DNA of 64,000 nucleotides, from assembly GCF_007954355.1 (NCBI RefSeq), contig NZ_VOLR01000018.1, forward strand, positions 1 to 64,000, in the 5' to 3' direction. Position numbers and translations under genes: made by a program. Origin of the DNA: Colwellia hornerae (GTDB lineage: Bacteria > Pseudomonadota > Gammaproteobacteria > Enterobacterales > Alteromonadaceae). The number at the start of each line of letters is the position of its first letter. Position 1 is the first letter of the stretch. The notes beneath the pieces are model-generated. The model worked only from the letters and a program-made list of their open reading frames with translations. It did not search any database and was not told the origin of the DNA. Positions 15,887 to 26,267 of this stretch are shown piece after piece.

Positions 15887-18136
15887 ATGCTGAACAAAGA
15901 TTTAGAAATATCATTAAATATGGCTTTCCGTCAAGCCAAGGACTCCCGTCATGAATTTATGACGGTTGAGCATTTATTATTAGCCTTATTAGATAACCCT
16001 TCATCAATCGAAGCACTTAAAGCTTGCGCTGCCGATATGGGAAAAATACGTAAAGAGCTATTAGATTTTATCGCTGAAACAACGCCGGTCATCCCTGAAG
16101 GCGAAATTGAACGTGAAACTCAACCAACTTTAGGTTTTCAGCGCGTATTACAGCGAGCCGTTTTTCATGTGCAGTCTTCTGGAAAAAGTGAAGTTAACGG
16201 CTCTAACGTGCTGGTTGCTATTTTTAGTGAACAAGAATCTCAAGCGGCTTATTTTCTGAAAAAATCAGATATTAGCCGTTTAGATATTGTGAACTTTATT
16301 TCTCACGGAATTTCTAAAATAGAACATACTGATGCCCCGCAATCTAGCGAAGAAGCACAGGTAGAAGAACCCCGTACTATTGAAAACTTTGCGACTAATC
16401 TTAATGAAGAAGCGAGAAAAGGGAACATTGACCCGTTAATTGGTCGCGATAGCGAATTAGAACGAACCTTACAGGTTCTCAGTCGTCGCCGTAAGAATAA
16501 CCCGTTATTTGTCGGTGAAGCAGGGGTGGGTAAAACGGCTATTGCTGAAGGACTTGCCAATTTAGTTATTTCTGACGATGTGCCTGAATTCTTAGCTGAA
16601 ACCACTATTTACTCGCTTGATATGGGCGCGTTATTAGCAGGCACCAAATACCGTGGCGACTTTGAAAAGCGCTTTAAAGGCTTATTAAAAGAATTGGAAG
16701 AAGAGGGCAATGCCATTCTATTTATCGATGAAATTCATACGATAATTGGTGCGGGTGCTGCTTCAGGTGGCATGATGGACGCCTCTAATTTAATAAAACC
16801 CTTATTATCATCAGGAAAACTCCGTTGCATGGGTTCAACGACTTATCAAGAATACCAAAGTGTTTTTGAAAAAGATCGTGCATTAGCGCGTCGTTTTCAA
16901 AAGATTGATGTTGTCGAGCCAAGTGTTGATGACACCACTAAAATATTGCATGGTTTAAAAGAAAAATACGAATCTCATCATGGTATTCGTTATACAAATA
17001 AAGCATTGCGTGCCGCCGCACAACTATCGGCTAAATATATCAATGAGCGTTTTCTTCCTGATAAAGCCATTGATGTTATTGACGAAGCGGGTGCAAAACA
17101 ACAATTAGTTGCTGCTTCGAAGCGTAAAAAAGTGATTAATGACAGTGATATAGAATCTATCGTTGCCAAAATGGCGAGGATCCCTGAAAAGTCAGTATCA
17201 TCATCAGAAAAAGACAGTCTTAAAACGCTAGACCGTAATTTGAAAATGGTTGTTTTTGGCCAAGATCACGCTATTGATGAACTTACTTCAGTCATTCGTT
17301 TATCTCGTGCCGGTTTAGGTAATGAACATAAACCGGTTGGTTCGTTCTTATTTGCTGGGCCAACTGGGGTGGGTAAAACAGAAGTAACACAACAATTAGC
17401 TAAGTCTTTAGGTGTCGAACTATTACGCTACGACATGTCAGAGTACATGGAGAAACATGCAGTAAGCCGCTTAATAGGTGCTCCTCCAGGTTATGTTGGT
17501 TACGAGCAAGGCGGTTTATTAACGGATGCAGTAATTAAGCATCCTCATTCGGTGGTCTTGTTAGATGAAATTGAAAAAGCCCATGAAGATGTTTATAACA
17601 TCCTCTTGCAGGTTATGGACCATGGAACATTAACCGATAATAATGGCCGTAAAGCTGATTTTAGAAATATTGTTTTAGTCTTAACAACCAATGCGGGGGC
17701 TCATGAAATAACGCGCCAATCTATTGGTTTTAAACAACAAGATCAGTCTATTGATGCAATGGGTGAAATTAATAAAACATTCTCACCTGAATTTAGAAAT
17801 CGTTTAGACAATATTGTTTGGTTTAACCATTTAGATGAAGTGGTTATTCAACAAGTTGTTGATAAATTTATTGTTGAACTACAGGCACTCCTTGATCAAA
17901 AAGGCGTTTCATTAGAGTTAACTAAAGACGCGAGAAAGTGGTTGGCAGTTAACGGTTATGATAAAGCAATGGGCGCTCGACCTATGTCACGACTAATACA
18001 AGAGCACTTAAAGAAACCCTTAGCGAATGAATTACTGTTTGGTGATCTAACACATGGCGGCGTGGCGAAAGTTGGTGTTAAAAAAGATAAATTAGTACTC
18101 AGTTATATTCAAAAGAAAGAATTGGTTGAGCATTAG
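15887..18136 (+). CDS. clpA: ClpA, ATPase subunit of the ClpAP protease
   Basis: A 749-residue AAA+ unfoldase. Residues 1-140 are the double Clp-N repeat that binds ClpS. The first AAA+ module has Walker A GEAGVGKT near residue 210 and LFIDEIHTI; the second has GPTGVGKT near 491 and VLLDEIEKAH. The ClpP-docking loop IGF is at about residue 613. There is no ClpB-type middle coiled coil, which together with the adjacent clpS makes ClpA secure. GGAG precedes the ATG. It unfolds N-degron and SsrA-tagged substrates for ClpP. Confidence 0.97.
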   Translation: MLNKDLEISLNMAFRQAKDSRHEFMTVEHLLLALLDNPSSIEALKACAADMGKIRKELLDFIAETTPVIPEGEIERETQPTLGFQRVLQRAVFHVQSSGKSEVNGSNVLVAIFSEQESQAAYFLKKSDISRLDIVNFISHGISKIEHTDAPQSSEEAQVEEPRTIENFATNLNEEARKGNIDPLIGRDSELERTLQVLSRRRKNNPLFVGEAGVGKTAIAEGLANLVISDDVPEFLAETTIYSLDMGALLAGTKYRGDFEKRFKGLLKELEEEGNAILFIDEIHTIIGAGAASGGMMDASNLIKPLLSSGKLRCMGSTTYQEYQSVFEKDRALARRFQKIDVVEPSVDDTTKILHGLKEKYESHHGIRYTNKALRAAAQLSAKYINERFLPDKAIDVIDEAGAKQQLVAASKRKKVINDSDIESIVAKMARIPEKSVSSSEKDSLKTLDRNLKMVVFGQDHAIDELTSVIRLSRAGLGNEHKPVGSFLFAGPTGVGKTEVTQQLAKSLGVELLRYDMSEYMEKHAVSRLIGAPPGYVGYEQGGLLTDAVIKHPHSVVLLDEIEKAHEDVYNILLQVMDHGTLTDNNGRKADFRNIVLVLTTNAGAHEITRQSIGFKQQDQSIDAMGEINKTFSPEFRNRLDNIVWFNHLDEVVIQQVVDKFIVELQALLDQKGVSLELTKDARKWLAVNGYDKAMGARPMSRLIQEHLKKPLANELLFGDLTHGGVAKVGVKKDKLVLSYIQKKELVEH

Positions 18137-18150
18137 CCGTAAACGGGGCT

Positions 18151-18180
18151 AACCAAACATTTTATAGTGTTTGGTTTCGT
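18151..18180 (+). terminator. Terminator after clpA
   Basis: AACCAAACA and TGTTTGGTT form a nine-base stem followed by TTCGTTT, 15 bases after the clpA stop. Confidence 0.65.
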
Positions 18181-18207
18181 TTCACTGATATAAATTTGCC
18201 GAATATA

Positions 18208-18246
18208 AAAAAAGCCGCAGGGGAGTTATCCTCAGCGGCTTTTTTA
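18208..18246. terminator. Bidirectional terminator between clpA and the DAHP synthase gene
   Basis: AAAAAAGCCGC and GCGGCTTTTTT flank an inner AGGGGA/TCCTCA pairing, with A- and T-runs on the two sides. It serves the minus-strand gene ending at 18279 and acts as a second stop for clpA. Confidence 0.85.
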
Positions 18247-18278
18247 TTTAAGCGTTGAAATTTATCTAATAGATAAAT

Positions 18279-19340
18279 TTAACGATTAGTTGAACGTTTA
18301 GCTTGAACAGCCGCCGATAACTCATCTAACAAACTGACACTGGTGTCTAAGTTAATACAGGCATCAGTGATACTTTGTCCGTAGGTGAGTTTGTTAACAT
18401 CAACCACTTTTTGATTACCTTCAACTAAGAAGCTTTCAACCATAACACCAAATATAGCCTTGTCGCCTTGCTCCATTTGAGCTCTTAAAGAGCGAGCAAC
18501 GTCAATTTGTTTGTTATGGTCTTTAAAACTATTGCCATGGCTACAATCGATCATAATACGATTTTCTAAGCCAGCTTTAGCCAATACTTCACCGGTCTTA
18601 GTAATGTTTTCTGGGTGATAGTTCGGCTCTTTACCACCACGTAAAATAACATGAGCAAATGGGTTACCATGCGTTTGATAAATACACATTTGACCACTTT
18701 TATTGGGTGAGTATAAAACATGAGGCACACTAGAGGCGTTGATGGCGTCAACAGCAATCTGTACATTACCATCAGTACCATTTTTAAAACCTACCGGACA
18801 CGAAAGGGCTGAAGCTAATTCTCGGTGAACTTGGCTTTCTGTTGTCCTAGCACCAATAGCTCCCCAGCTTATTAAGTCTGAGATATACTGGCCAGTCACC
18901 ATATCTAAAAATTCAGTTCCTGCCGGTAAACCGAGTTTATTAATATCCATTAATAATGAGCGCGCTAGGTTTAATCCTTTTGCGACATGAAAAGACTTAT
19001 CTAAATCAGGGTCACTGATCAAACCTTTCCAGCCCACCGTTGTACGAGGCTTTTCAAAATAAACACGCATAACAATCAGTAAATCATCACGGTACTTATC
19101 ATGTAATTCTTTAAGTTTCTCTGCGTAATCAACAGCGGCAGTGGTGTCGTGAATTGAACACGGACCAATGATCACGAGTAAACGGTCATTGTCACCGGTG
19201 ATGATCGCTTCAATGTCTTTTCTGCTTTGGATAATAAAACTTGCTGTTTCATCATCTAGTGGGATTTGCTGGGCTAATTCTTCAGGAGAAACAAGGTTTT
19301 CAATTAGCGTGGTTCTAAATTCATCCGTTTTAATAGTCAT
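18279..19340 (-). CDS. aroH: 3-deoxy-7-phosphoheptulonate synthase (DAHP synthase), AroH-like
   Basis: A 353-residue class I DAHP synthase catalysing the first shikimate step (PEP plus erythrose 4-phosphate). Conserved words include VIIGPCSIHD, YFEKPRTTVGWKGL, GAIGARTTESQVHRELAS, PVGFKNGTDGN and LRGGKEPNYH. The segment SPNKSGQMCIYQTHGNPFAH and LTYGQSITDAC match the tryptophan-regulated AroH branch as I remember it better than AroG or AroF, but feedback specificity should not be taken as proven. It is 137 bases downstream of ppsR on the same strand, with a terminator-like hairpin between them. Confidence 0.9.
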   Translation of the reverse strand: MTIKTDEFRTTLIENLVSPEELAQQIPLDDETASFIIQSRKDIEAIITGDNDRLLVIIGPCSIHDTTAAVDYAEKLKELHDKYRDDLLIVMRVYFEKPRTTVGWKGLISDPDLDKSFHVAKGLNLARSLLMDINKLGLPAGTEFLDMVTGQYISDLISWGAIGARTTESQVHRELASALSCPVGFKNGTDGNVQIAVDAINASSVPHVLYSPNKSGQMCIYQTHGNPFAHVILRGGKEPNYHPENITKTGEVLAKAGLENRIMIDCSHGNSFKDHNKQIDVARSLRAQMEQGDKAIFGVMVESFLVEGNQKVVDVNKLTYGQSITDACINLDTSVSLLDELSAAVQAKRSTNR

Positions 19341-19380
19341 GGTAATCTAATTTTTTTATTTAAAGGCGTTAATGCGCAAT

Positions 19381-19411
19381 AAAAAGCCAGCGCAATATAA
19401 TTTATCGCGCT
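19381..19411 (-). terminator. Stem-loop with T-run between ppsR and aroH (terminator or attenuator)
   Basis: On the minus strand AGCGCGATA and TATTGCGCT form a nine-base stem with one G-U pair and a five-base loop, followed by GGCTTTTT. It lies about 65 bases after the ppsR stop and 40 bases before the aroH ATG. It can be the ppsR terminator or an attenuator in the aroH leader. Confidence 0.6.
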
Positions 19412-19477
19412 AACATAACCAAATTAGCGGCTTATGTGAAATGCTTTCTGTATTTTCAAAGATTAATTTGAACTAAG

Positions 19478-20287
19478 TTAATATTTATAGCGTTGTAAGC
19501 CTGTTTCATTAAGAATTTTTGCGGATATCTCTTCTACAGAAAACTTTGTACTATTAAGGAAGGGAATTTTTTCTTTCTTATACAGTTTTTCAACTTCTCT
19601 AACTTCCATTCGACACTGCCGTGCTGATGAATATTTACTGTTCGCCAATCTTTCACCGCGAATATCAATTAAGCGTTGTGCGTCGATAGTTAAGCCAAAC
19701 AGTTTCTTTTTATGGGGTTTTAAAAAATCAGGTAAGGTCAGGTCGTCCATATCATCATCAGTAAAAGGGTAGTTCGCAGCCTTGATACCATATTGTAGCG
19801 CTAAGTATAACGAAGTTGGTGTTTTACCTGAGCGCGATACACCCACTAGAATAACGTCTGCATGCTCATAGTTGGTTACATTTGAGCCATCATCATTTGC
19901 TAATGAATAATTAACCGCATCAATACGGTAATCATAGCTATTCTCATGAATACTGTGCGTGCGATGAGCGGTAGGTTTAGCGTCTAGTTGTAACTCTTTC
20001 TCAAGTGGCGCGACAAAGTGCTCTAGAAAGTTGTAAATAACACCATCGCAACTATCAATAATTTTTCTAATATCGTTATTAACAAAGGTATGAAAAACTA
20101 ACGGTGGCATGCCGGTACGTTTAGCAGCCTTGTTGATTTTAATCTTGGCTGCCTCTGCTTTTTCAACGGTTTCCACAAATGATATTGTATCGTGATCAAA
20201 TTCCATCGGAAAAAGTGACAGCAGTGCATGACCAAAAACCTCTGATGTAATTGCTGTACCATCGGAAATATAAAAAGCAGCGCGCAT
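19478..20287 (-). CDS. ppsR: Pyruvate, water dikinase regulatory protein (PSRP)
   Basis: A 269-residue bifunctional ADP-dependent kinase and phosphorylase that inactivates and reactivates PEP synthase by phosphorylating a threonine next to its catalytic histidine. The nucleotide-binding loop GVSRSGKTPTSLYLA starts at about residue 149. Family words FYISDGTAITSE at the start and YPFTDDDMD are present. It is divergent from ppsA across a 320-base region, the standard arrangement of regulator and target. Confidence 0.95.
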   Translation of the reverse strand: MRAAFYISDGTAITSEVFGHALLSLFPMEFDHDTISFVETVEKAEAAKIKINKAAKRTGMPPLVFHTFVNNDIRKIIDSCDGVIYNFLEHFVAPLEKELQLDAKPTAHRTHSIHENSYDYRIDAVNYSLANDDGSNVTNYEHADVILVGVSRSGKTPTSLYLALQYGIKAANYPFTDDDMDDLTLPDFLKPHKKKLFGLTIDAQRLIDIRGERLANSKYSSARQCRMEVREVEKLYKKEKIPFLNSTKFSVEEISAKILNETGLQRYKY

Positions 20288-20607
20288 TTAAAACCTCTTT
20301 ATTATTTATAATACTCAGCTGACAAAATTATCTGAGCTTTTTATGGTTAAAATAAATAACTACTGCTTGATAAAATCAATAAGTAGGTTAATGACTTAAT
20401 CAACTTTATGCTGGGTATTTATTCATTGCCTGATGAAAAATAGACCATTTAATTAACCAACTGGGTATAACTGTAACTTATACTGAAATGTTTCAAATAA
20501 CATTTCAGTTTATAAAGTTCGCAGTGTAAAATGTCTTAAGCTATAAATATACTGATATAACTGATAAATCTATTTATTTTTGTTTCTTTTTTTTTGGAGA
20601 AGATGTC
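20288..20607. promoter_or_regulatory. Divergent ppsR/ppsA control region
   Basis: There is no gene in these 320 bases. The region carries the promoters of both genes. It includes the Cra-like site and long inverted repeat listed separately, and several -10-like TATAAA/TATAAT-type hexamers between 20510 and 20570. GGAGA at 20596-20600 is the ribosome-binding site of ppsA. Confidence 0.5.
20482..20509. promoter_or_regulatory. Candidate Cra (FruR) site inside a perfect inverted repeat
   Basis: TGAAATGTTTCA at 20484-20495 differs at one base from the Cra core TGAAACGTTTCA. The same bases lie in a perfect inverted repeat, ACTGAAATGTT and AACATTTCAGT, with a six-base spacer. E. coli ppsA is Cra-activated, which makes the position meaningful. 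Operator identity is inferred from sequence only. Confidence 0.55.
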
Positions 20608-22983
20608 GTGCAAGAAAATGTACTTTGGTATGAAGTTTTAGGAATGAATGATGTTGACCGCGTTGGCGGAAAAAATGCATCACTTGGTGAAATGATCTCA
20701 AACCTTTCAAATGTAGGCGTGCAAGTCCCCGGTGGTTTTGCCACGACTTCCTACGCATTTAATGAATTCTTAGAGCAAAGCGGCATTAACGACAAAATAT
20801 ATCAGCTGCTTGATAATTTAGACGTCGATGACTTAGCGGCATTATCAAAATCAGGTGAAACAATCCGTAATTGGATCATAGAAACACCATTTTTACCTGA
20901 AATGCAGCAAGATATAGCGAAAGCTTACGCTACCTTAGCTGGTGGTTTTGCTGACGATGCCTCATTTGCTGTGCGTTCATCAGCAACCGCAGAAGATATG
21001 CCCGATGCCTCTTTTGCTGGACAACAAGAAACCTTCTTAAACGTACGTGGTTTTGACGCTGTGATGATAGCGATCAAACATGTTTACGCTTCTTTATTTA
21101 ATGACCGTGCTATTTCTTATCGTGTTCATCAAGGTTATGACCATCGTGGTGTTGCTTTGTCTGCCGGTATTCAGCGTATGGTACGTAGTGACATTGCTTC
21201 AAGCGGTGTGATGTTTTCTATTGATACTGAGTCTGGCTTTGAAGACGTGGTATTTATTACCTCAAGCTACGGTTTAGGTGAAATGGTGGTGCAGGGCGCG
21301 GTTAACCCTGATGAATTTTATGTTCATAAACCTACACTTGCTAAAGGTAAGCCGTCGGTTGTTCGTCGTAATATCGGTAGTAAAGCGATAAAAATGATTT
21401 ACACCACAGATCAAAGTCACGGCAAACAAGTTGAAATTGTTGATATTGAAGAAAAGCTGTCTAATCAATTTTCACTAACCGATGATGAAGTTCAAGAACT
21501 TGCTAAACAAGCTGTTATTATTGAAAAGCATTATCAACGTCCAATGGATATTGAATGGGCTAAAGATGGCTTAGACGGTAAGCTTTACATCGTTCAAGCG
21601 CGTCCTGAAACCGTACGTAGTCGTGAAAGCGCTAATGTAATGGAACAGTTTCAATTACAAGCAACCGCTGATGTTATTTGTGAAGGTCGCTCAATAGGTC
21701 ACAAAATTGGTAGTGGTGAAGCGAAAGTATTAGCTTCATTGGCTGAAATGGACAAAATTAAGCCCGGTGATGTTTTAGTCACCGATATGACCGACCCTGA
21801 TTGGGAGCCAATTATGAAACGCGCTTCTGCGATTGTGACTAATCGTGGTGGCAGAACTTGTCATGCTGCAATTATTGCTCGTGAAATGGGTATTCCTGCG
21901 GTTGTTGGTTGTGGTGATGCGACAACACGTATTGCTAATGGTGATGATATTACTGTGTCTTGTGCAGAAGGTGATACCGGTTTTATCTACAAAGGTAAAC
22001 TTGATTTTACCGTAACAACTTCACAAGTTGATTCGATGCCAGAAGTCCCGTTAAAAATAATGATGAATGTTGGCAACCCAGACCGAGCCTTTGGTTTTGC
22101 ACGTTTACCTCATGCGGGTATTGGTTTAGCGCGTTTAGAATTCATTATCAACAAGATGATTGGCATTCATCCAAAAGCTTTGTTAAATTTCGATGAACAA
22201 TCTGACGATTTAAAAGATGAAATTAACGATATTATTGTTGGTTATGCTAGCCCAGTTGAATTTTATATTGCTAAACTAACTGAAGGCATAGCAACCTTAG
22301 CGTCAGCTTATTCGCCAGAGAAAGTCATTGTTAGAATGTCTGATTTTAAATCAAACGAATACGCTAACTTAGTTGGCGGTGACGTGTTTGAACCGGAAGA
22401 AGAAAATCCGATGATCGGTTATCGCGGCGCAGCACGTTATATCTCAAAAGATTTCCGTGAATGTTTTGCACTTGAGTGTGAAGCGATAAAGCGCGTGCGC
22501 AACGATATGGATTTTACTAACGTTGAAATCATGATCCCATTTGTTCGTACCGTGGAAGAAGCTAAGCAAGTTATTGAAATACTAGCTGAAAATGGTTTGA
22601 AACGTGGTGAAAACGGTTTGCGTGTTATTATGATGTGTGAATTACCCTCTAACTGTTTGTTAGCCGATCAATTCCTAGATCATTTTGACGGATTTTCTAT
22701 CGGTTCAAACGATTTAACGCAATTAACACTAGGTTTAGACCGTGACTCTGGTTTAATCGCTCATTTATTTGATGAACGTAACCCAGCCATCAAAGCTTTA
22801 TTGTCTATGGCGATTAAAGCGTGTAAAGCGCGTGGTAAATATGTGGGTATTTGTGGCCAAGGCCCGTCAGATCACCCTGATTTTGCCGCATGGTTGGTTG
22901 AAGAAGGTATCGACAGTGTTTCGCTTAATCCAGATACGGTATTAGCGACTTGGTTGTATATTGCTGAAAACCACAAAGGATAA
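20608..22983 (+). CDS. ppsA: Phosphoenolpyruvate synthase (pyruvate, water dikinase)
   Basis: A 791-residue gluconeogenic enzyme: pyruvate + ATP + water to PEP + AMP + phosphate. The N-terminal ATP-binding half contains [10 protein letters not shown] and [22 protein letters not shown]. The mobile phosphohistidine domain has [21 protein letters not shown] with catalytic His419 and the adjacent threonine targeted by PpsR. The C-terminal PEP domain contains [28 protein letters not shown] and [11 protein letters not shown]. Translation starts at GTG 20608, eight bases after GGAGA; an ATG at 20603 is out of frame. Confidence 0.97.
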   Translation: MQENVLWYEVLGMNDVDRVGGKNASLGEMISNLSNVGVQVPGGFATTSYAFNEFLEQSGINDKIYQLLDNLDVDDLAALSKSGETIRNWIIETPFLPEMQQDIAKAYATLAGGFADDASFAVRSSATAEDMPDASFAGQQETFLNVRGFDAVMIAIKHVYASLFNDRAISYRVHQGYDHRGVALSAGIQRMVRSDIASSGVMFSIDTESGFEDVVFITSSYGLGEMVVQGAVNPDEFYVHKPTLAKGKPSVVRRNIGSKAIKMIYTTDQSHGKQVEIVDIEEKLSNQFSLTDDEVQELAKQAVIIEKHYQRPMDIEWAKDGLDGKLYIVQARPETVRSRESANVMEQFQLQATADVICEGRSIGHKIGSGEAKVLASLAEMDKIKPGDVLVTDMTDPDWEPIMKRASAIVTNRGGRTCHAAIIAREMGIPAVVGCGDATTRIANGDDITVSCAEGDTGFIYKGKLDFTVTTSQVDSMPEVPLKIMMNVGNPDRAFGFARLPHAGIGLARLEFIINKMIGIHPKALLNFDEQSDDLKDEINDIIVGYASPVEFYIAKLTEGIATLASAYSPEKVIVRMSDFKSNEYANLVGGDVFEPEEENPMIGYRGAARYISKDFRECFALECEAIKRVRNDMDFTNVEIMIPFVRTVEEAKQVIEILAENGLKRGENGLRVIMMCELPSNCLLADQFLDHFDGFSIGSNDLTQLTLGLDRDSGLIAHLFDERNPAIKALLSMAIKACKARGKYVGICGQGPSDHPDFAAWLVEEGIDSVSLNPDTVLATWLYIAENHKG

Positions 22984-23016
22984 ATTATCGTCTAGTGTGG
23001 TTTATCGGTGAATAAA

Positions 23017-23104
23017 GTGAGGTTATAGCCTCACTGGCAATATAATAGACAAAGGCTAGGTTCTTTTTACTATAAGTTTAGTTAAAAAGTTCTTAGCCTT
23101 TTTG
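23017..23104 (+). terminator. Two hairpins after ppsA, the second a terminator
   Basis: AGTGAGG/CCTCACT at 23017-23034 forms a short hairpin. The longer structure at 23051-23101 pairs AAAGGCTA with TAGCCTTT and CTTTTTA with TAAAAAG, and is followed by TTTTT. Confidence 0.65.
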
Positions 23105-23189
23105 CACTCTTCAACAAAACTTGAGTCATAATTCAAAACTGACGTGATATACTAAGTCTAACCTTAAATCGTTAATATGTTTTTCGTCT

Positions 23190-26100
23190 ATGTCTCAGAG
23201 CTTACCTTCATTAGAACACCAAGAACTTATCGCTCCACTATATCAAAAGTTTTCTCAGGAGCTTGGTAACAGTCAATATAGCGGTGAAATTAATTGCCAA
23301 TATAGTGCTCGGCTAGCGGTTGCTACCGACAACAGCATTTATCAACAATTACCGCAATTGGTTTTACATCCTCGAAGTAAGCAAGACATACAATTGATCA
23401 GTCAATTGTCTTCAACACCAAAGTATCAAAGTATTAAGTTTAGTGCGCGTGGCGGCGGAACCGGCACCAATGGACAAAGTCTAACCCCAGGTATTGTCGT
23501 TGACTTGTCAAAATACATGAACCGTATTTTAGAAATTAATGTTGAAGAAAACTGGATCCGTGTTGAAGCGGGCGTTATCAAAGATCAATTAAATGATTAT
23601 TTACGTCCACACGGTTTTTTCTTCTCTCCAGATTTATCAACCAGTAGCCGTGCAACCATTGGTGGCATGATTAATACTGATGCTTCTGGACAAGGTTCTC
23701 TGGTCTATGGCAAAACCTCTAATCATGTTTTAGCTCTAGAGTCGGTTTTAGCCAATGGTGACTTTCTGTCCACAGTACCGATGTCGATTGGGGAAGCGGA
23801 AGAACTCGCGCAACAAAATAGTAGTTATGGTCATATTGTTAAACAAGTACTGGCCTCATGTCGTGACAACCGGGCCTTGATTTTAGAGAAATTTCCCCGT
23901 TTAAATCGTTTTTTAAGCGGTTATGATCTAGAAAATGTTTTTAATGATGATTTAAGTCAAGTTGATATTTCACGTTTGATCACAGGTTCAGAAGGTTCGT
24001 TAGCTTTTGTTTGTGAGGCAAAACTTAACTTAACGCCAATTTTAAAAGCTAAAACACTGATTGTAATTAAATACGACAGTTTTGATTCTGCGCTGCGCCA
24101 TTCTCCTGCGCTCGTTGCAGCTAAAGCGACTTCAGTTGAAACTATTGATTCAAAAGTCTTGAATTTAGCCAAACAAGATATTGTTTGGCATTCGGTGCGT
24201 GATTTAATCACCGATGTTGACAATAAAGTCATGGACGGTATTAATATTGTTGAGTACAACGGCACCAGTATCGAAGCCTTAGCCGATCAGGTTGCACAAC
24301 TAACGGCTCGTTTAGATAGCGACATTAGCAATAATACCGGTGTTATTGGCTATCAAGTGACCACTGATTTAAGCAGTATCAATAAACTTTATGGTATGCG
24401 CAAAAAAGCGGTTGGTTTATTAGGTAATACAGCAGGTAGTCAAAAGCCATTGGCTTTTGCCGAAGATACTGCTGTGCCACCGGAAAACTTAGCGGATTAT
24501 ATTGTTGAATTTCGCGCCTTACTTGATAGCTATGGTTTGCACTATGGCATGTTTGGTCATGTTGATGCGGGTGTTCTCCATGTCCGCCCAGCACTTGATA
24601 TGTGCGATCCTGAACAAGAAAAGTTACTCCGCGAAATCTCTGATAAAGTGGTAACGTTAACCGCTAAATATGGCGGGTTAATGTGGGGTGAGCATGGAAA
24701 AGGTTATCGTAGCGAATACAGTCCAAAATTTTTTGGTGAACATTTATTTACCGAACTAAGAAAAATAAAAAGTGCTTTTGACCCACATAATAAAATGAAT
24801 CCAGGTAAAATTTGTACACCACTTGAGTCGACTGAAAAACTAGTCTCAGTTGATGACACTAAACGTGGTTTCTATGACCGCCAAATACCGATAACGGTAA
24901 AAGATTCATTTAGTTCTGCACTCGACTGTAATGGCAATGGCCTGTGTTTTAATTATGATGTAGACAGCCCGATGTGTCCTTCAAGTAAGGTAACGCGTGA
25001 CCGAAGGCATTCACCAAAAGGTAGAGCAGGCTTGATGCGTGAGTGGTTGCGTCTTTTAGAAGCTAAGGGTGTTGATATTCTTAGTTTAGAAGAAAATATT
25101 CAGCATTGGTCTGTAAAACGTTTATTAGATAAGATAAAAAATCGCTTTTCGGCACATCAAAAAGAAGATTTTTCTCACGAAGTAATGGAAGCCATGCAAG
25201 GCTGTTTAGCCTGTAAAGCTTGCGCGAGTCAATGTCCTGTAAAAGTAGATGTTCCTGATTTTAGAGCGCGATTTGTTAACTTATATCATTCAAGATATTT
25301 CCGTCCGTTAAAAGATCACCTAGTCGCTAATGTAGAAACATTAACGCCATTAATGGCTAAATCTCCAAAATTAATTAATTCGGTATTATCCCATAAATGG
25401 TACGACAAATTTTCACGAGCAACGATTGGTTATATTGATACACCGATACTTTCTGTACCGACTTTAGCAAAGCAAGTCAGTGAAAAAAATTATCAATCCT
25501 TTGACCTTGCTTATTTGCACGGTCTCAGTAAAGAGCAACAAGCGAGTCATGTGCTGATCGTTCAAGACCCGTTTACTTCTTTTTATGATGCTAACGTCGT
25601 TGAAGCTATGATGGCCTTAATTGAAAAATTAGGTTTTACCCCAGTGTTATTACCTTTTAAACCTAATGGCAAACCACAGCACGTAAAAGGATTTTTAGCT
25701 AAATTTGCAAAAACAGCTAAAAATACTGCTGAATTTTTAAATGAACTTGATCAGTTAAATATACCTATGGTTGGCTTAGATGCTTCATTAACGCTTTGTT
25801 ATCGCGACGAATATAAACAAACACTTGGCGATAAACGTGGTGATTTTCACGTGATGTTAGCCCATGAGTGGTTATTAACCGTTATAGAACACCCAAACAC
25901 TAAAATTGCACTTTCATCACTAACCGGTGATAAACAAGTGGCGCCTTATAAGCTATTTGCGCATTGTACTGAGAAAACGGCATTAGCCGGAAGTGAAGGA
26001 CAATGGCGTGATATATTCAAGTTGTTTGGTTTGACACTAGAAAATGTCTCTGTGGGTTGTTGTGGTATGGCTGGAACTTACGGCCATGAGCAAGTAAATT

Positions 26101-26267
26101 TTGAAAACTCGAAAATGTTATTTGAAATGAGTTGGCAAAATAAGTTGGCTAAATTAGAGGCAGAGCAAGTACTTGTGACTGGCTATTCATGTCGAAGCCA
26201 AACAAAGCGACTAGGCAATATGCAAACGCGTCATCCAGTTGAAGCGTTATTATCGGCTTTTGCTTAA
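23190..26267 (+). CDS. ydiJ: YdiJ-type FAD/4Fe-4S oxidoreductase (D-2-hydroxyglutarate dehydrogenase family)
   Basis: A 1025-residue protein, matching the length of E. coli YdiJ. The N-terminal FAD-binding type 4 domain contains ARGGGTGTNGQSLTPGIV and TIGGMINTDASGQGS. The FAD-oxidase C domain contains FGHVDAGVLHVRPALD and WGEHGKGYRSEY. A ferredoxin-like cluster motif GCLACKACASQCPV lies at about residues 671-683, and a CCG-type domain with VGCCGMAGTYGHE near 957. It oxidises D-2-hydroxyacids and passes electrons to the respiratory chain in characterised homologues. There is no clear Shine-Dalgarno site before the ATG. It stands alone. Confidence 0.92.
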   Translation: MSQSLPSLEHQELIAPLYQKFSQELGNSQYSGEINCQYSARLAVATDNSIYQQLPQLVLHPRSKQDIQLISQLSSTPKYQSIKFSARGGGTGTNGQSLTPGIVVDLSKYMNRILEINVEENWIRVEAGVIKDQLNDYLRPHGFFFSPDLSTSSRATIGGMINTDASGQGSLVYGKTSNHVLALESVLANGDFLSTVPMSIGEAEELAQQNSSYGHIVKQVLASCRDNRALILEKFPRLNRFLSGYDLENVFNDDLSQVDISRLITGSEGSLAFVCEAKLNLTPILKAKTLIVIKYDSFDSALRHSPALVAAKATSVETIDSKVLNLAKQDIVWHSVRDLITDVDNKVMDGINIVEYNGTSIEALADQVAQLTARLDSDISNNTGVIGYQVTTDLSSINKLYGMRKKAVGLLGNTAGSQKPLAFAEDTAVPPENLADYIVEFRALLDSYGLHYGMFGHVDAGVLHVRPALDMCDPEQEKLLREISDKVVTLTAKYGGLMWGEHGKGYRSEYSPKFFGEHLFTELRKIKSAFDPHNKMNPGKICTPLESTEKLVSVDDTKRGFYDRQIPITVKDSFSSALDCNGNGLCFNYDVDSPMCPSSKVTRDRRHSPKGRAGLMREWLRLLEAKGVDILSLEENIQHWSVKRLLDKIKNRFSAHQKEDFSHEVMEAMQGCLACKACASQCPVKVDVPDFRARFVNLYHSRYFRPLKDHLVANVETLTPLMAKSPKLINSVLSHKWYDKFSRATIGYIDTPILSVPTLAKQVSEKNYQSFDLAYLHGLSKEQQASHVLIVQDPFTSFYDANVVEAMMALIEKLGFTPVLLPFKPNGKPQHVKGFLAKFAKTAKNTAEFLNELDQLNIPMVGLDASLTLCYRDEYKQTLGDKRGDFHVMLAHEWLLTVIEHPNTKIALSSLTGDKQVAPYKLFAHCTEKTALAGSEGQWRDIFKLFGLTLENVSVGCCGMAGTYGHEQVNFENSKMLFEMSWQNKLAKLEAEQVLVTGYSCRSQTKRLGNMQTRHPVEALLSAFA

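Noticed and set aside
15887-18136. ClpB (disaggregase)
   Set aside because: There is no middle coiled-coil insertion; the ClpP loop IGF and the adjacent clpS indicate ClpA.
18279-19340. Calling the DAHP synthase AroG or AroF
   Set aside because: The SPNKSGQMCIYQT and LTYGQSITDAC segments are closer to AroH as I recall it. Feedback type still cannot be proven from sequence, so the symbol is tentative.
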